DNA of 17,052 bases, from NCBI GenBank assembly GCA_038231175.1, contig JBBRLU010000022.1, positions 1 to 17,052 on the forward strand, given 5' to 3'. A model generated the notes under the pieces. It was not told the origin of the DNA and did not search any database. It was given only the letters and a program-made list of their open reading frames with translations. Origin of the DNA: UBA4729 sp038231175 (GTDB lineage: Bacteria > Patescibacteriota > Saccharimonadia > Saccharimonadales > UBA4665). This document shows positions 1 through 7,127 of this stretch, piece after piece; positions within the stretch are counted from its first letter, which is position 1; every line of letters begins with the position of its first letter. A program made the position numbers and the translations under genes.

Positions 1-25
1 AAGCCCATCCGCGATTAACCAGTAA

Positions 26-244
26 GGTTTACTCAAGAACCATGCTAGTAACATAACTGCCGGACTACTTGTTCGGCAGTTTGAATGTGAAGCTAAAGCC
101 ACTACTCAGGTGACGAACTTTTACACAGCCGATAGGATACGGTCTCACCTTACAGACATGGTAGCAGACAGAGAATCTTTTATAGTCATGTCGCTGATTA
201 CTTATACCTACTCCATGGTTCAAGCCGAGCTGGCAAACAATTAG
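26..244 (+). other. Open reading segment at the left edge, possible gene remnant
   Basis: The frame starting after the TAA at 23-25 stays open for 72 codons and ends with TAG at 242-244. It has no ATG near its beginning; the in-frame candidates are a GTG in the middle and a later ATG. The C-terminal half reads like protein (a mixed hydrophobic and acidic stretch ending in ELANN). It could be the 3' end of a frameshifted or decayed gene, because a different frame is open from base 3 to about 56. It converges on mscL, leaving a gap of about 37 bp. I do not recognise it. The stem-loop at 55-81 lies inside it, which argues against a simple intact gene. Confidence 0.25.
55..81. other. Stem-loop with 8-bp perfect arms
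   Basis: AACTGCCG at 55-62 is the exact reverse complement of CGGCAGTT at 74-81, with an 11-nt loop between them. There is no proper T-run after it, so a terminator is only one possibility. It may be an RNA structure or a protein-binding site. Confidence 0.35.
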
Positions 245-281
245 GTTTCCTTGTCTAGACTACAGGCTCGTCTGCCGGGCA

Positions 282-776
282 CTAAGCCTCTTGCTTTGCC
301 TTTTTCTTTTTCTTGGCCTCTTGCTCGGTCTCTTTTTTGAGTTTATCGAGTTTGAAAAACTTGATGATGACGTAAATTGCCGCCAGCACGAAGACGAAGT
401 CTAAGACCGAATAAGTCAGTGCTCCCCAGCCAAAATTAGCAGCGTGGCTGCGAAAATGTAGCGTAAAGATGCGGGTACTGAGGGCTTTGCCAAAGAGTAA
501 CTGGAAGAGCGGGTCAATGAAAGTGGCTAGGATCTGTTTGACGACCAGTTGGGCCTGCGAACCGACCGCAAAACCGACGGCCAAGCCAACTACGGCGTAC
601 TCTTTTAAAAAGCCGACGAAACCTTCGATCGGTTCATTAATAAAGTCGGGCGTCACAAAAACGTTCATGCCCGGCCGGTGCTGTTGGCCGGCTTTAACCG
701 GCGGCGCAACTATTTTGACACCACCTTCGGTGGCGGTGACCGTGAGGTCGGTCTGGGGTTTTGGTTGATTTGTCAT
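282..776 (-). CDS. mscL: Large-conductance mechanosensitive channel family protein (MscL)
   Basis: A 164-residue protein. From about residue 50 it carries the MscL signature: a short amphipathic EGFVGFLKEY segment, then a Gly/Ala-rich first membrane helix (GLAVGFAVGS) followed by the usual polar stretch. A second hydrophobic helix (about 118-140, VLDFVFVLAAIYVIIKFF) leads into a Lys/Glu-rich cytoplasmic tail. In this family the protein forms an inner-membrane pore opened by membrane tension on hypo-osmotic shock. It is longer than typical MscL (about 130-150 residues) because of a polar N-terminal extension of about 45 residues. Its ATG lies 2 nt after the argS stop, so the two are probably one transcript. 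GGAGA about 10 nt upstream, inside the end of argS, can serve as the ribosome site. Confidence 0.85.
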   Translation of the reverse strand: MTNQPKPQTDLTVTATEGGVKIVAPPVKAGQQHRPGMNVFVTPDFINEPIEGFVGFLKEYAVVGLAVGFAVGSQAQLVVKQILATFIDPLFQLLFGKALSTRIFTLHFRSHAANFGWGALTYSVLDFVFVLAAIYVIIKFFKLDKLKKETEQEAKKKKKAKQEA

Positions 777-778
777 AG

Positions 779-2485
779 TTACATTTTCTCCGGTGTTGGT
801 ATCCCTAATAATGTTAATCCTCCGTGTAGTGTCCGGGCATAGCAGCGTAGCAAGGCTAGGCGTGTAGTTTCACGAGCGTCACCGAGTACCCGGTTGTGCT
901 CGTAGAACCGATTGAACGTCTGAGCTAAGTCATACAGGTAACTACAAATATGGTGCGGTAGTAATTCGGTAATCGATTTCTCTACAGCTTCAGTATACTC
1001 ACCGAGTTTCCGTATTAACAGACGTTCACCACTCTCAAAACCAGTAAAATCAGACCCTTCTTGGGTTGCTGGGTCAAGTAGTGCCGCCAGTTGCTCGTCA
1101 CTACAGCCGGCCTTGCGTAAAATACTGCAGACGCGGGCAAAGGCGTACTGCAGATATGGCCCGCTGTTACCTTCCAGACTGACAGAATCAGTAATATTGA
1201 AGGCGATATCGCCACCAAGACGGTGCTTTAAAAATGAGTACTTGATAGCACCAAGGGTAATCGCCTGACCGGTCGCAGCATCATGGCTAGTTACGGCCGC
1301 ACCGACTTCGTGCAAGACGTCGACCGCCCGCGTCACGTTACCGAGCCGTGAACTCATCTTTTGACCGCCACCGAAGCGGATCGTGCCGTTGGTCATGTGC
1401 GTTTGTTTAGCGGCCAGCTCTGGGTCAATAGCCGCCAGAGCCGCAAACACTACTTGCATGTACTGCGATTGGTCGTTTCCGGTCAGAATAATACGCTGAT
1501 CATACAAGAAATCGCCGATTTCGAGGAAAATGACACCGAGGTCTTTCGCCTCATAGGTCGGTAACCCTTTAGCCGTAATAAACACGCGCGTATGCAGGCC
1601 GACCTGCTCACCTTTGTAGACGACGGCGCCGTCACTTTCTTCAAAGACGTCGCCGATATGGGCCTTGACTACGGCTAACCCCGGCTCGCTAGTGGCGCTT
1701 TCAGGATAATACTTATCGAACGGAGCAACGGCGATCATCTGGTAGAAGGCCTTAAAGTAGTCATAACTCCAGGTCCGGCACGTCCAGTACATCTGTGCCA
1801 GTACGCTGTCGTGATCGTCATCGGCATGAATTTTGTATACCTCGCCATTGAGCGTGGCGATGGCTAGTTTAGCCGCCTCATCTGCTTCGTAAGCTTTGGC
1901 GCCGGCAACGTAAGCGGCGCTTAGCCAGCCTGGCCGATCAGCTTCCGCGATAGCCTTTAGCGCAGTTACGTCTTGGCCGATCTGTTGCTGGATACTGTAC
2001 AGACACTTAGCGACGTGTAGCCCGACGTCACCGCCAAAATTAGCTCGGTACACGACGGCGCCCGAGGCTTCTAACAGGCGCCCGAGCGTGTCGCCAACAA
2101 TCGTGTTGTAAAGATGGCCGGTGTGGAGCTCCTTAAAGGCGTTGGGGCAAGAGTACTCAAGAACATATTTTTGGTCGATGTGGAGTTGCGGCACAACGCT
2201 AGAGGCGGCACTAACTAAGACCTCGTCGGTTAAGGTCAGGTTGATAAAACCGGGGCCGGCAATCTGGACCTCGGCGACCTGCTGGCCGAGGCTATCGGCA
2301 ATCTTGGCGACGATCTCGGTCGCTATGTCGCGCGGCGCTTTACCGAGTTGCTTGGATAGCTGCAAGGCCACATTAGTGGCGTAGTCGCCAAACTTCGGTT
2401 CGGTGCGGGTCAGCTCAACGTTTACCTCAACCGCAAACAATTCTTGGATAATGCTGGCTATCGCCTGCTCTAACTGTTGTCTCAT
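779..2485 (-). CDS. argS: Arginyl-tRNA synthetase
   Basis: A 568-residue class I synthetase that attaches arginine to tRNA-Arg in the cytoplasm. The N-terminal Add1-like tRNA-binding domain (about 1-90) includes the typical KFGDYATNVAL stretch. The catalytic domain has the HIGH-type motif as HTGH in EYSCPNAFKELHTGHLYN (about residue 120). The second signature is a KMSKS variant, GGQKMSSRLGNV, near residue 380. The C-terminal anticodon-binding DALR domain contains a typical FNRFYEHNRVL stretch and ends at GIPTPEKM. Length is normal for the family. The ATG at 2485 follows a TAATAT box by only 6 nt and has no Shine-Dalgarno sequence, suggesting a leaderless or nearly leaderless message. It is followed directly by mscL. 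Confidence 0.96.
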   Translation of the reverse strand: MRQQLEQAIASIIQELFAVEVNVELTRTEPKFGDYATNVALQLSKQLGKAPRDIATEIVAKIADSLGQQVAEVQIAGPGFINLTLTDEVLVSAASSVVPQLHIDQKYVLEYSCPNAFKELHTGHLYNTIVGDTLGRLLEASGAVVYRANFGGDVGLHVAKCLYSIQQQIGQDVTALKAIAEADRPGWLSAAYVAGAKAYEADEAAKLAIATLNGEVYKIHADDDHDSVLAQMYWTCRTWSYDYFKAFYQMIAVAPFDKYYPESATSEPGLAVVKAHIGDVFEESDGAVVYKGEQVGLHTRVFITAKGLPTYEAKDLGVIFLEIGDFLYDQRIILTGNDQSQYMQVVFAALAAIDPELAAKQTHMTNGTIRFGGGQKMSSRLGNVTRAVDVLHEVGAAVTSHDAATGQAITLGAIKYSFLKHRLGGDIAFNITDSVSLEGNSGPYLQYAFARVCSILRKAGCSDEQLAALLDPATQEGSDFTGFESGERLLIRKLGEYTEAVEKSITELLPHHICSYLYDLAQTFNRFYEHNRVLGDARETTRLALLRCYARTLHGGLTLLGIPTPEKM

Positions 2486-2491
2486 GCCTCT

Positions 2492-2497
2492 ATATTA
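2492..2497 (-). promoter_or_regulatory. -10 box of argS, abutting the start codon
   Basis: TAATAT on the minus strand is separated from the argS ATG by 6 nt (agaggc). A transcription start 6-8 nt after this box would fall on or next to the ATG. No clear -35 box is visible. Confidence 0.5.
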
Positions 2498-2524
2498 CCA
2501 GATGTCGAACAGATTGAGCTCAGA

Positions 2525-2959
2525 TTAGGCGCGCTCGATGGCACGTTGCTCAGGCGTTTCATTGGGGCGGGCATAGTCGTCTTCCAGACGCCAGGTGGTC
2601 CCCGATTCGGGGGTTGAAACCTCGATTATATCGCAATCAGTAATACCGACAAGACGGTGGCGTTGTCCCAGCTTAGTACTGTAGCCCTGCCCTGGTTGCA
2701 GTTCGGTCTGCATAAGCGTGGCCGAAGCGTCTTCCCAAATAACGGCCGCTTGCCCGTTTACTACCAGCCAACTCTCTTGCTTTTCGTCGTGCAGCTGCAA
2801 ACTCAGCCGGGCGCCGGCATTAATATGGATAATTTTTCCCATATAGGGCGCGCCTTCCACTACCCAGTGCAGCTCGTAGCCCCACGGTTTCTCGACGCGC
2901 CGGGCGTAAGGCTCGGTCGAAAAGTTGGTCGTATCAAATTGCGGTATGTCGTCTGTCAT
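2525..2959 (-). CDS. Cupin-domain protein, mannose-6-phosphate isomerase type II C-terminal-like
   Basis: A 144-residue single-domain cupin. The start of the fold is marked by VEKPWGYEL (about 22-30), the motif that opens the cupin domain of type II phosphomannose isomerases and their relatives. Cupin motif 1 is LSLQLHDEKQESWLVVNG (about 52-69), with metal-ligand candidates H57 and E62. Motif 2 follows as LQPGQGYSTKLGQRHRL (about 87-103) with H101. The usual partner nucleotidyltransferase domain is absent, so the substrate is uncertain: a sugar phosphate or another small molecule. The ATG has an excellent GGAGG 7 nt upstream, and a TATACT box lies further up at 2986-2991. The gene ends 39 bp before argS, which has its own -10. 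Confidence 0.8.
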   Translation of the reverse strand: MTDDIPQFDTTNFSTEPYARRVEKPWGYELHWVVEGAPYMGKIIHINAGARLSLQLHDEKQESWLVVNGQAAVIWEDASATLMQTELQPGQGYSTKLGQRHRLVGITDCDIIEVSTPESGTTWRLEDDYARPNETPEQRAIERA

Positions 2960-2985
2960 CGCGGTTCCTCCAAATTACTGCTTCC

Positions 2986-2991
2986 AGTATA
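2986..2991 (-). promoter_or_regulatory. -10 box (TATACT) of the cupin gene
   Basis: A minus-strand TATACT lies 26 nt upstream of the ATG, leaving a short leader that contains GGAGG at 2967-2971. No convincing -35 box was found. This is a leadered gene, in contrast to argS next to it. Confidence 0.45.
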
Positions 2992-3003
2992 CCTGCTCCG
3001 GCA

Positions 3004-3032
3004 TTGGCAATTATGCTTATGTATATTAAACT
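3004..3032 (+). promoter_or_regulatory. Sigma70-type promoter of the small acidic protein gene
   Basis: TTGGCA at 3004-3009, a 17-bp spacer, then TAAACT at 3027-3032. The leader of about 20 nt contains a GGGGGT ribosome site before the ATG at 3058. Confidence 0.55.
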
Positions 3033-3057
3033 CTAGGTAAGTACATAAGGGGGTAAG

Positions 3058-3567
3058 ATGTTTGGGCACCAGAATAATGATCAGGACAGCACGCAGAATA
3101 CGACTAATCCGGCTTTGCCAGGCTCTTTTCCGGCCCTGCCGACCGCCGGCGACAACGCCAACGAGCCGTTTAACCCGGCTTTACCGACCAACGATTCGAA
3201 GTGGAGCGACAATCAGGCTACACCAGCTACGGCCCCGACAGAATCAGCCCCAGCTGTTTCAACACCAGTAAGTCACGACGATGTCGATGCCGCTACCCCC
3301 GCCGCCGACGTTGCTTCGACTGACGCCCTCCTGGATATCAAGCAAAAAGCCCTCAGCCAGCTGTCGCCGCTCGTCAGCCAGCTCGACCAAACCCCCGAAG
3401 AAAAGTTCCGGACTACCATGATGATGATCCAAGCCACTGACAACCAAGATTTGGTCAAGGACGCCTACGCCGCCGCCCAAGAAATTAGCGACGAAAAGGC
3501 CAAAGCCCAGGCCCTGCTCGACATCGTCAACGAGATCAACTACTTTACCCAGCACCACCAAGGGTAA
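3058..3567 (+). CDS. Acidic protein with a disordered Pro/Ala/Thr/Asn-rich N-terminal half
   Basis: A 169-residue protein of unknown function. Residues 1-100 are low-complexity (Asn, Asp, Thr, Pro, Ala) and contain repeated PALP motifs (NPALPGSF, PALPTAG, NPALPTND), so this half is probably disordered. Residues about 104-165 look like a compact helical region (LLDIKQKALSQLSPLVSQ, then TPEEKFRTTMMMIQATDNQ, then an Ala-rich helix). There is no signal peptide or membrane segment. The start is supported by GGGGGT about 6 nt upstream and by the promoter at 3004-3032. It is a single-gene transcript ending at the terminator at 3588-3622. The alternating layout suggests a scaffolding or protein-binding role, but nothing in the sequence names it. 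Confidence 0.75.
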   Translation: MFGHQNNDQDSTQNTTNPALPGSFPALPTAGDNANEPFNPALPTNDSKWSDNQATPATAPTESAPAVSTPVSHDDVDAATPAADVASTDALLDIKQKALSQLSPLVSQLDQTPEEKFRTTMMMIQATDNQDLVKDAYAAAQEISDEKAKAQALLDIVNEINYFTQHHQG

Positions 3568-3587
3568 GCTCTTACACCGAAGGCGTC

Positions 3588-3622
3588 ATTAAAAAAGCCC
3601 GGCACAACCGGGCTTTTTTAAT
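3588..3622. terminator. Bidirectional rho-independent terminator
   Basis: An inverted repeat with 15-nt arms: A-rich followed by GCCCGG at 3597-3602, a 5-nt loop (cacaa), CCGGGC at 3608-3613, then TTTTTT. Because the arms carry A6 and T6, it can terminate the gene at 3058-3567 from the left and groEL from the right. Confidence 0.93.
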
Positions 3623-3635
3623 TGGCTAGAATAGC

Positions 3636-5297
3636 CTACATCATGCCGCCCATGGCACCGCTCATGTCGGGAGCTGCGCCTCTGGGTTCGGGGACGTCGA
3701 CGATCAAGGCGCCCATGGTCATGGCCGTACCGGCAATCGACACGGCGTTCTGCAAGGCTTCCTTGGTGACGCGAGCTGGGTCGATAACACCGGCGGCCTT
3801 AAGGTCGACCAGCTTGGCTGGGTTATTGACATCGACACCGAAGCCCGGCTTACCGGCTCTGACCTGTGGTAACCATTCGTCGGCGTTGAGGCCGGCGTTG
3901 GTCAGCAGGATGCGGAACGGTTGTTCCATGGCTCGCTTGAGCAGGAATTTACCGTTGTTAAAGGCCACACCATCTTCACCGACGGCGAGCTCTTGGTCCT
4001 GGCTGATCTTGTCGGCCAAATTAACCAATGTGACACCACCGCCAGGTACGATACCTTCGTCAAGCGCCGCCTTGACGGCCGCCACGGCGTCGTCGACGCG
4101 GAATTTCTTCTCTTCGATCTCAGTTTCGGTCGCGCCACCGACCTTGATGACGGCGACTTTGCCACTGAGGGCAGCGCGGCGCTTTTCTAAGTTCTCTTTA
4201 TCATAAGAGCTGCTGCTCTGGATAATCTGCGCTTCGATCTGACCGATGCGGGCAGAAACTTCGGTCTGGCCGCCGGCGCCTTCGATGATGGTCGTTTCGT
4301 CTTTGGTCACGATCACGCGGCGGGCGGTACCGACGACATCGAGGCCGACGTTTTCAAAGGTCATACCGCGGTCCTCGGTAATCACTTCGGCGCCGGTTAA
4401 GACGGCGATGTCGTTCAAGATGTCCTTGCGGCGATCACCGAAGGCTGGCGCCTTGATAGCGACGGTATTGAAGACACCTTTCAGGCGGTTCAATACCAGG
4501 GTACCGAGCGGTTCGCCTTCGACGTCTTCGGCAATCAGGACTAAGTCTTTCTTACCCGATTGGGCCAGTTTTTCGAGTAGCGGTAAGAACTCCTGCAAGC
4601 TGGAGATCTTTTTGTCGGTAATGACGATGGCCGGTTTGTCGTAGACGGCTTCCATGCGCGAGGTGTCGGTGACCATGTACGGGCTGACGAAGCCGCGGTC
4701 AAAGGTAAAGCCCTCGACCACTTCGGACTCCAGTAACAGCCCCTGCCCGGCTTCGACCGTCACCACGCCGTCTTTACCGACCTGGTCGATAACGTCGGCA
4801 ATCAGCTCACCGATGGCGGCGTCGCCGGCACTGATGGTCGCGACTTCGGCGACCCGGCTCTTCTTGCCTTGAATATCTTCGGCTAAGCCGGAGAGCTCGG
4901 CTAAGACACCTTGGGCGGCGGCTTCCAGGCCCTTGCGCAGCAGCATCGGGTTGTGACCGGCGGCAATCAGCTTGTTAGCTTCGCTTAATAAGTTGTAGGT
5001 CAGCACGGTGACGGTGGTAGTACCGTCGCCGGCGACGTCGTTCATCTTGCTGGCGGCTTGTTTGATTAACTCGGCGCCAACTTTCTGGCCCAAGGTTTCG
5101 TCGTCAACATCAGCCAGCTCGACACCCTTAGCAACGGTGACGCCGTCGTGGGTGACCGTCGGGCTACCATAGCTCTTGCTGATGACCACGTTGCGGCCCT
5201 TAGGGCCCATGGTTGTCTTGACGGCGTTGTATAAAATTTCGGCGCCAGCCAGGACGCGGCGGCGGGCATCATCATCATAAAAAACTTTTTTAGCCAT
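3636..5297 (-). CDS. groEL: 60 kDa chaperonin GroEL
   Basis: A 553-residue group I chaperonin subunit. Fourteen subunits form the double-ring ATP-driven folding chamber in the cytoplasm. Nucleotide-binding motifs are TTMGPKGRNV (28-37), THDGVTVAKG (49-58) and AGDGTTT (89-95). The apical domain includes VEGFTFDRGFVSPYM. The C-terminal equatorial part has RVDDAVAAVKAALDEGIVPGGG, where the second Asp matches the catalytic Asp398 of E. coli GroEL. The tail is a short GAMGGMM. Length is usual for the family. AAGGAGA 7-8 nt upstream sets the ATG. It is downstream of groES in one operon, 31 bp apart, and ends just before the shared terminator. Confidence 0.98.
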   Translation of the reverse strand: MAKKVFYDDDARRRVLAGAEILYNAVKTTMGPKGRNVVISKSYGSPTVTHDGVTVAKGVELADVDDETLGQKVGAELIKQAASKMNDVAGDGTTTVTVLTYNLLSEANKLIAAGHNPMLLRKGLEAAAQGVLAELSGLAEDIQGKKSRVAEVATISAGDAAIGELIADVIDQVGKDGVVTVEAGQGLLLESEVVEGFTFDRGFVSPYMVTDTSRMEAVYDKPAIVITDKKISSLQEFLPLLEKLAQSGKKDLVLIAEDVEGEPLGTLVLNRLKGVFNTVAIKAPAFGDRRKDILNDIAVLTGAEVITEDRGMTFENVGLDVVGTARRVIVTKDETTIIEGAGGQTEVSARIGQIEAQIIQSSSSYDKENLEKRRAALSGKVAVIKVGGATETEIEEKKFRVDDAVAAVKAALDEGIVPGGGVTLVNLADKISQDQELAVGEDGVAFNNGKFLLKRAMEQPFRILLTNAGLNADEWLPQVRAGKPGFGVDVNNPAKLVDLKAAGVIDPARVTKEALQNAVSIAGTAMTMGALIVDVPEPRGAAPDMSGAMGGMM

Positions 5298-5328
5298 ATT
5301 GTCTCCTTTAAGATTCCTCGTTGAGGGG

Positions 5329-5595
5329 TTATTGAACTTTCGCTAAGATATCTTCTTCTTTGACCAAAATATAGTCGGTACCGTCGACTTTGACGTCGGT
5401 ATTGCTGTAACTCTTATAAACGATGCGGTCGCCGACTTTAACTTGCTTGGCATCCTTACCGACAGCCACGACTTTAGCGGTCTTCGGCTTTTCAGCCGAC
5501 TTCTCCGGTAGGTACAGACCGCTAGCGGTCTTGGTTTCGGCTTCTTCGCCCTGGGCGACGACGTAATCGCCAAGCGGCTGCAGTGGTGTACTCAT
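5329..5595 (-). CDS. groES: 10 kDa co-chaperonin GroES
   Basis: An 88-residue co-chaperonin that caps the GroEL ring as a heptamer. It begins with TPLQPLGDYVVAQ, the usual first strand. The mobile loop that binds GroEL is about residues 16-33 (EEAETKTASGLYLPEKSAEK; the family often has G-I-V/L-L-P here, shown as GLYLP). The rest contains the conserved VGDRIVYKSYS and YILVKEEDILAKV. AAGGAGG about 6 nt upstream fixes the start. It is the first gene of the operon and is placed directly downstream of the CIRCE operator. Confidence 0.97.
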   Translation of the reverse strand: MSTPLQPLGDYVVAQGEEAETKTASGLYLPEKSAEKPKTAKVVAVGKDAKQVKVGDRIVYKSYSNTDVKVDGTDYILVKEEDILAKVQ

Positions 5596-5618
5596 AAAAT
5601 CCTCCTTTTAAGTTGTCG

Positions 5619-5645
5619 TTAGCACTTAGACTATGAGAGTGCTAA
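5619..5645 (-). promoter_or_regulatory. CIRCE operator (HrcA-binding site)
   Basis: TTAGCACTT-N9-GAGTGCTAA, one mismatch from the classical CIRCE TTAGCACTC-N9-GAGTGCTAA. It lies between the predicted transcription start (near 5651) and the groES ribosome site, so it would be in the 5' leader, as is usual. This predicts heat-shock control by the repressor HrcA. Confidence 0.95.
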
Positions 5646-5650
5646 CTATC

Positions 5651-5657
5651 AGCACTC
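5651..5657. promoter_or_regulatory. Extra CIRCE-like half-site
   Basis: AGCACTC lies 5 bp outside the CIRCE. With the inner GAGTGCT at 5637-5643 it forms a second 7-bp perfect inverted repeat with a 7-bp spacer. It overlaps the predicted transcription start and abuts the -10 box. Confidence 0.5.
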
Positions 5658-5687
5658 ATAATACCTGGGTGCCAAGAAGCCTGTCAA
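5658..5687 (-). promoter_or_regulatory. Sigma70-type promoter of groES-groEL
   Basis: On the minus strand, a consensus TTGACA (5687-5682), an 18-bp spacer and TATTAT (5663-5658). The CIRCE lies directly downstream. Confidence 0.85.
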
Positions 5688-5693
5688 TATCAC

Positions 5694-5825
5694 TTAGGCG
5701 CGTGAACGTTGTTTATGTTCCTGAAAGACAGTTTCGTAAGCCATTATGAGCTCCGGTAAATAGGCTGGTTCGGCATCGGAAAGTGCTTGTCTATACGCCA
5801 ACCCCCAATAGCCACACTCGACGCT
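5694..5825 (-). other. Open stretch in frame with and after the RT stop, possible gene remnant
   Basis: After the RT stop codon (TAA at 5828-5826) the same frame stays open for 43 codons to a second TAA at 5696-5694, directly before the groES promoter. The translation looks protein-like (for example GYWGLAYRQALSDAE and LPELIMAYETVFQEHKQ). An ATG in this frame has GGAG 6 nt upstream but would give only 16 residues. It could be a small gene, an RT tail cut off by a stop, or the 3' remnant of a gene displaced when the DGR arrived. An open run of this length is not rare by chance, so the case is weak. Confidence 0.25.
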
Positions 5826-6794
5826 TTAATTCTGGTCAATTACACTGCGGATAGTCCACTCAAGTCTCTCGATATACTTTCTGTTCTGGTGGTGGCTCGC
5901 AAGTGCCTTGTAACTTGCAACATTGCGTAGATTTAGGTTTGTTTTTAGCTTATTTTGGGCGTCATTATCTAAACGTCTGCCCGTACACCATAAATCGACA
6001 CCTAGATACGCCACACCCTTTTTGACAGGCCTAATGTAATCAATATCTTTGTGAACACTTAGCTTAAGTTCGGTAGTGAGGAACACTATAGCCTCGGTAC
6101 GTAGCCTCTCTATGTCCGCCTCGGTTGCTGCAAAACATAACCAATCGTCGCCGTACCTAAGATACGCATATGGCTTTAGCGTATGTTTCATAAATCTATC
6201 AAACTCGTTTAAGTAAACATTGGCAAAGATTTGACTGGTGAGGTTGCCGATAGGTATGCCCCGTTGGACGTCAAAGCTGCTGTAGCTATCAACAATCTTA
6301 TCGAGTAGTATCAGTGCTGTAGTGTCATTTATGCGGCGTCTAAGCAAGAGTTTTAGTGTTTGTTTATCCACGCTATCAAACATTTTTGTAATGTCTGCTC
6401 GCCAGAGCCAAGCGTCGGGGTATTGCCTCATAAAGAGTTGTGCTCGCTCTATAGCGGCGTGCAAGCCTTTACCCTGTCTACACGACCAGGCGTCGTAAAT
6501 AAAGTGCTTATCCCAAATAGGCACAAGGTAGTCATAAAGCAGACGGTGTACTACCCTGTCCCTTACCGAGGCAACCGCAATGTCACGTCGCTTGTTATCA
6601 TTGACAATCATATGAGCGTACGGGCTGTGCTTGTAGGTACCTTTTTGAATATCCCGAGCCAGCTTTAGGATATTGTCGAGTAGTTCGTACTCAAACATTA
6701 TGATTGCACGACTTGGTTTTTTACCTGTTCTGAACGCTCTATAAGAACGCCAGAGGTTTGCTACACTTATGTTTATGGACGAACTACCTGTCAT
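5826..6794 (-). CDS. DGR-type reverse transcriptase
   Basis: A 322-residue reverse transcriptase of the kind found in diversity-generating retroelements. It would copy the TR RNA into cDNA with errors at adenines. The N-terminal VANLWRSYRAFRTGKKPS stretch is typical of DGR RTs. The palm has motif A WRADITKMFDSVD (D134, D140), then RGIPIGNLTSQIFANVYLN (about 178-196) with the DGR-typical GxxxSQ in place of the QG of other bacterial RTs. The YGDD catalytic motif is at 214-217 (LRYGDDWLCF), followed by KKGVAYLGVDL. There is no maturase or endonuclease domain. AAAGGA 7 nt upstream supports the ATG at 6794, which makes the first 20 nt overlap the start of the oppositely oriented avd gene. Promoter not obvious; it may be read from the TR transcript. 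Confidence 0.95.
   Translation of the reverse strand: MTGSSSINISVANLWRSYRAFRTGKKPSRAIIMFEYELLDNILKLARDIQKGTYKHSPYAHMIVNDNKRRDIAVASVRDRVVHRLLYDYLVPIWDKHFIYDAWSCRQGKGLHAAIERAQLFMRQYPDAWLWRADITKMFDSVDKQTLKLLLRRRINDTTALILLDKIVDSYSSFDVQRGIPIGNLTSQIFANVYLNEFDRFMKHTLKPYAYLRYGDDWLCFAATEADIERLRTEAIVFLTTELKLSVHKDIDYIRPVKKGVAYLGVDLWCTGRRLDNDAQNKLKTNLNLRNVASYKALASHHQNRKYIERLEWTIRSVIDQN
6762..6767 (+). promoter_or_regulatory. -10 box of the avd-like gene, abutting its start
   Basis: TACACT is followed by 7 nt and the ATG at 6775. The spacing matches the other leaderless-type starts in this window. It sits inside the RT coding region on the other strand, and no clear -35 box was found. Confidence 0.45.
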
Positions 6795-7113
6795 TGCTAT
6801 TTCCTTTGAGATTTACAAAAAACTACTAGAACTAAACACTACACTGGACAGAAAATATCGCTATTCTCTTGGCGAGCAGGCCGCTAAATGCTGGTCTGAC
6901 ACACTAGAGCAATTGTTACTGGCAAAACACGCCCCTAAGCCTATGAAAGCCAGCTATCTATTGAAAGCTAATGTTCTTGCCGAAATGACGTCATTACATT
7001 TACGAGCAATTCTTGAGCTTAATCTGGCAAACGAGACAAATGTCCTTAAAGTCCAGGCACGCTTGAGCGAAACACGCCGTATGATAGGCGGCTGGCTCAA
7101 AAGCGTGCACTAG
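6775..7113 (+). CDS. avd: Avd-like DGR accessory protein (four-helix bundle)
   Basis: A 112-residue protein (114 if the ATG at 6769 is used). It matches the pattern of DGR accessory variability determinants: a DELPVI opening followed by a helix with YKKLLELN, then RYSLGEQAAKCWSDTLEQLLLA, a third helix (LLKANVLAEMTSLHLRAILELN), and the closing SETRRMIGGWLKS. In characterised DGRs, Avd is a basic pentameric bundle that binds the RT and TR RNA and is needed for mutagenic homing. The second ATG is preferred because a TACACT box lies 7 nt before it and the product then begins MDELPV. Oddly, it is on the strand opposite to RT, TR and target, lying between RT and TR, and its 5' end overlaps that of the RT gene. 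Confidence 0.85.
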   Translation: MDELPVIAISFEIYKKLLELNTTLDRKYRYSLGEQAAKCWSDTLEQLLLAKHAPKPMKASYLLKANVLAEMTSLHLRAILELNLANETNVLKVQARLSETRRMIGGWLKSVH

Positions 7114-7127
7114 ACCGTACCCCCTAC

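Noticed and set aside
2657..3040. Plus-strand ORF of 127 residues over the cupin gene
   Set aside because: Antisense to a clear cupin gene that has a ribosome site and promoter.
3622..4206. Long plus-strand ORF opposite groEL (194 residues) and similar ones at 4246-4644 and 4654-4872
   Set aside because: Antisense shadows of the strongly biased groEL codons; no family resemblance or start signals.
5826..6794. RT as a group II intron or retron enzyme
   Set aside because: There is no maturase/endonuclease domain, intron ends or msr-msd structure, and the GxxxSQ motif plus the TR/VR pair fit a DGR.
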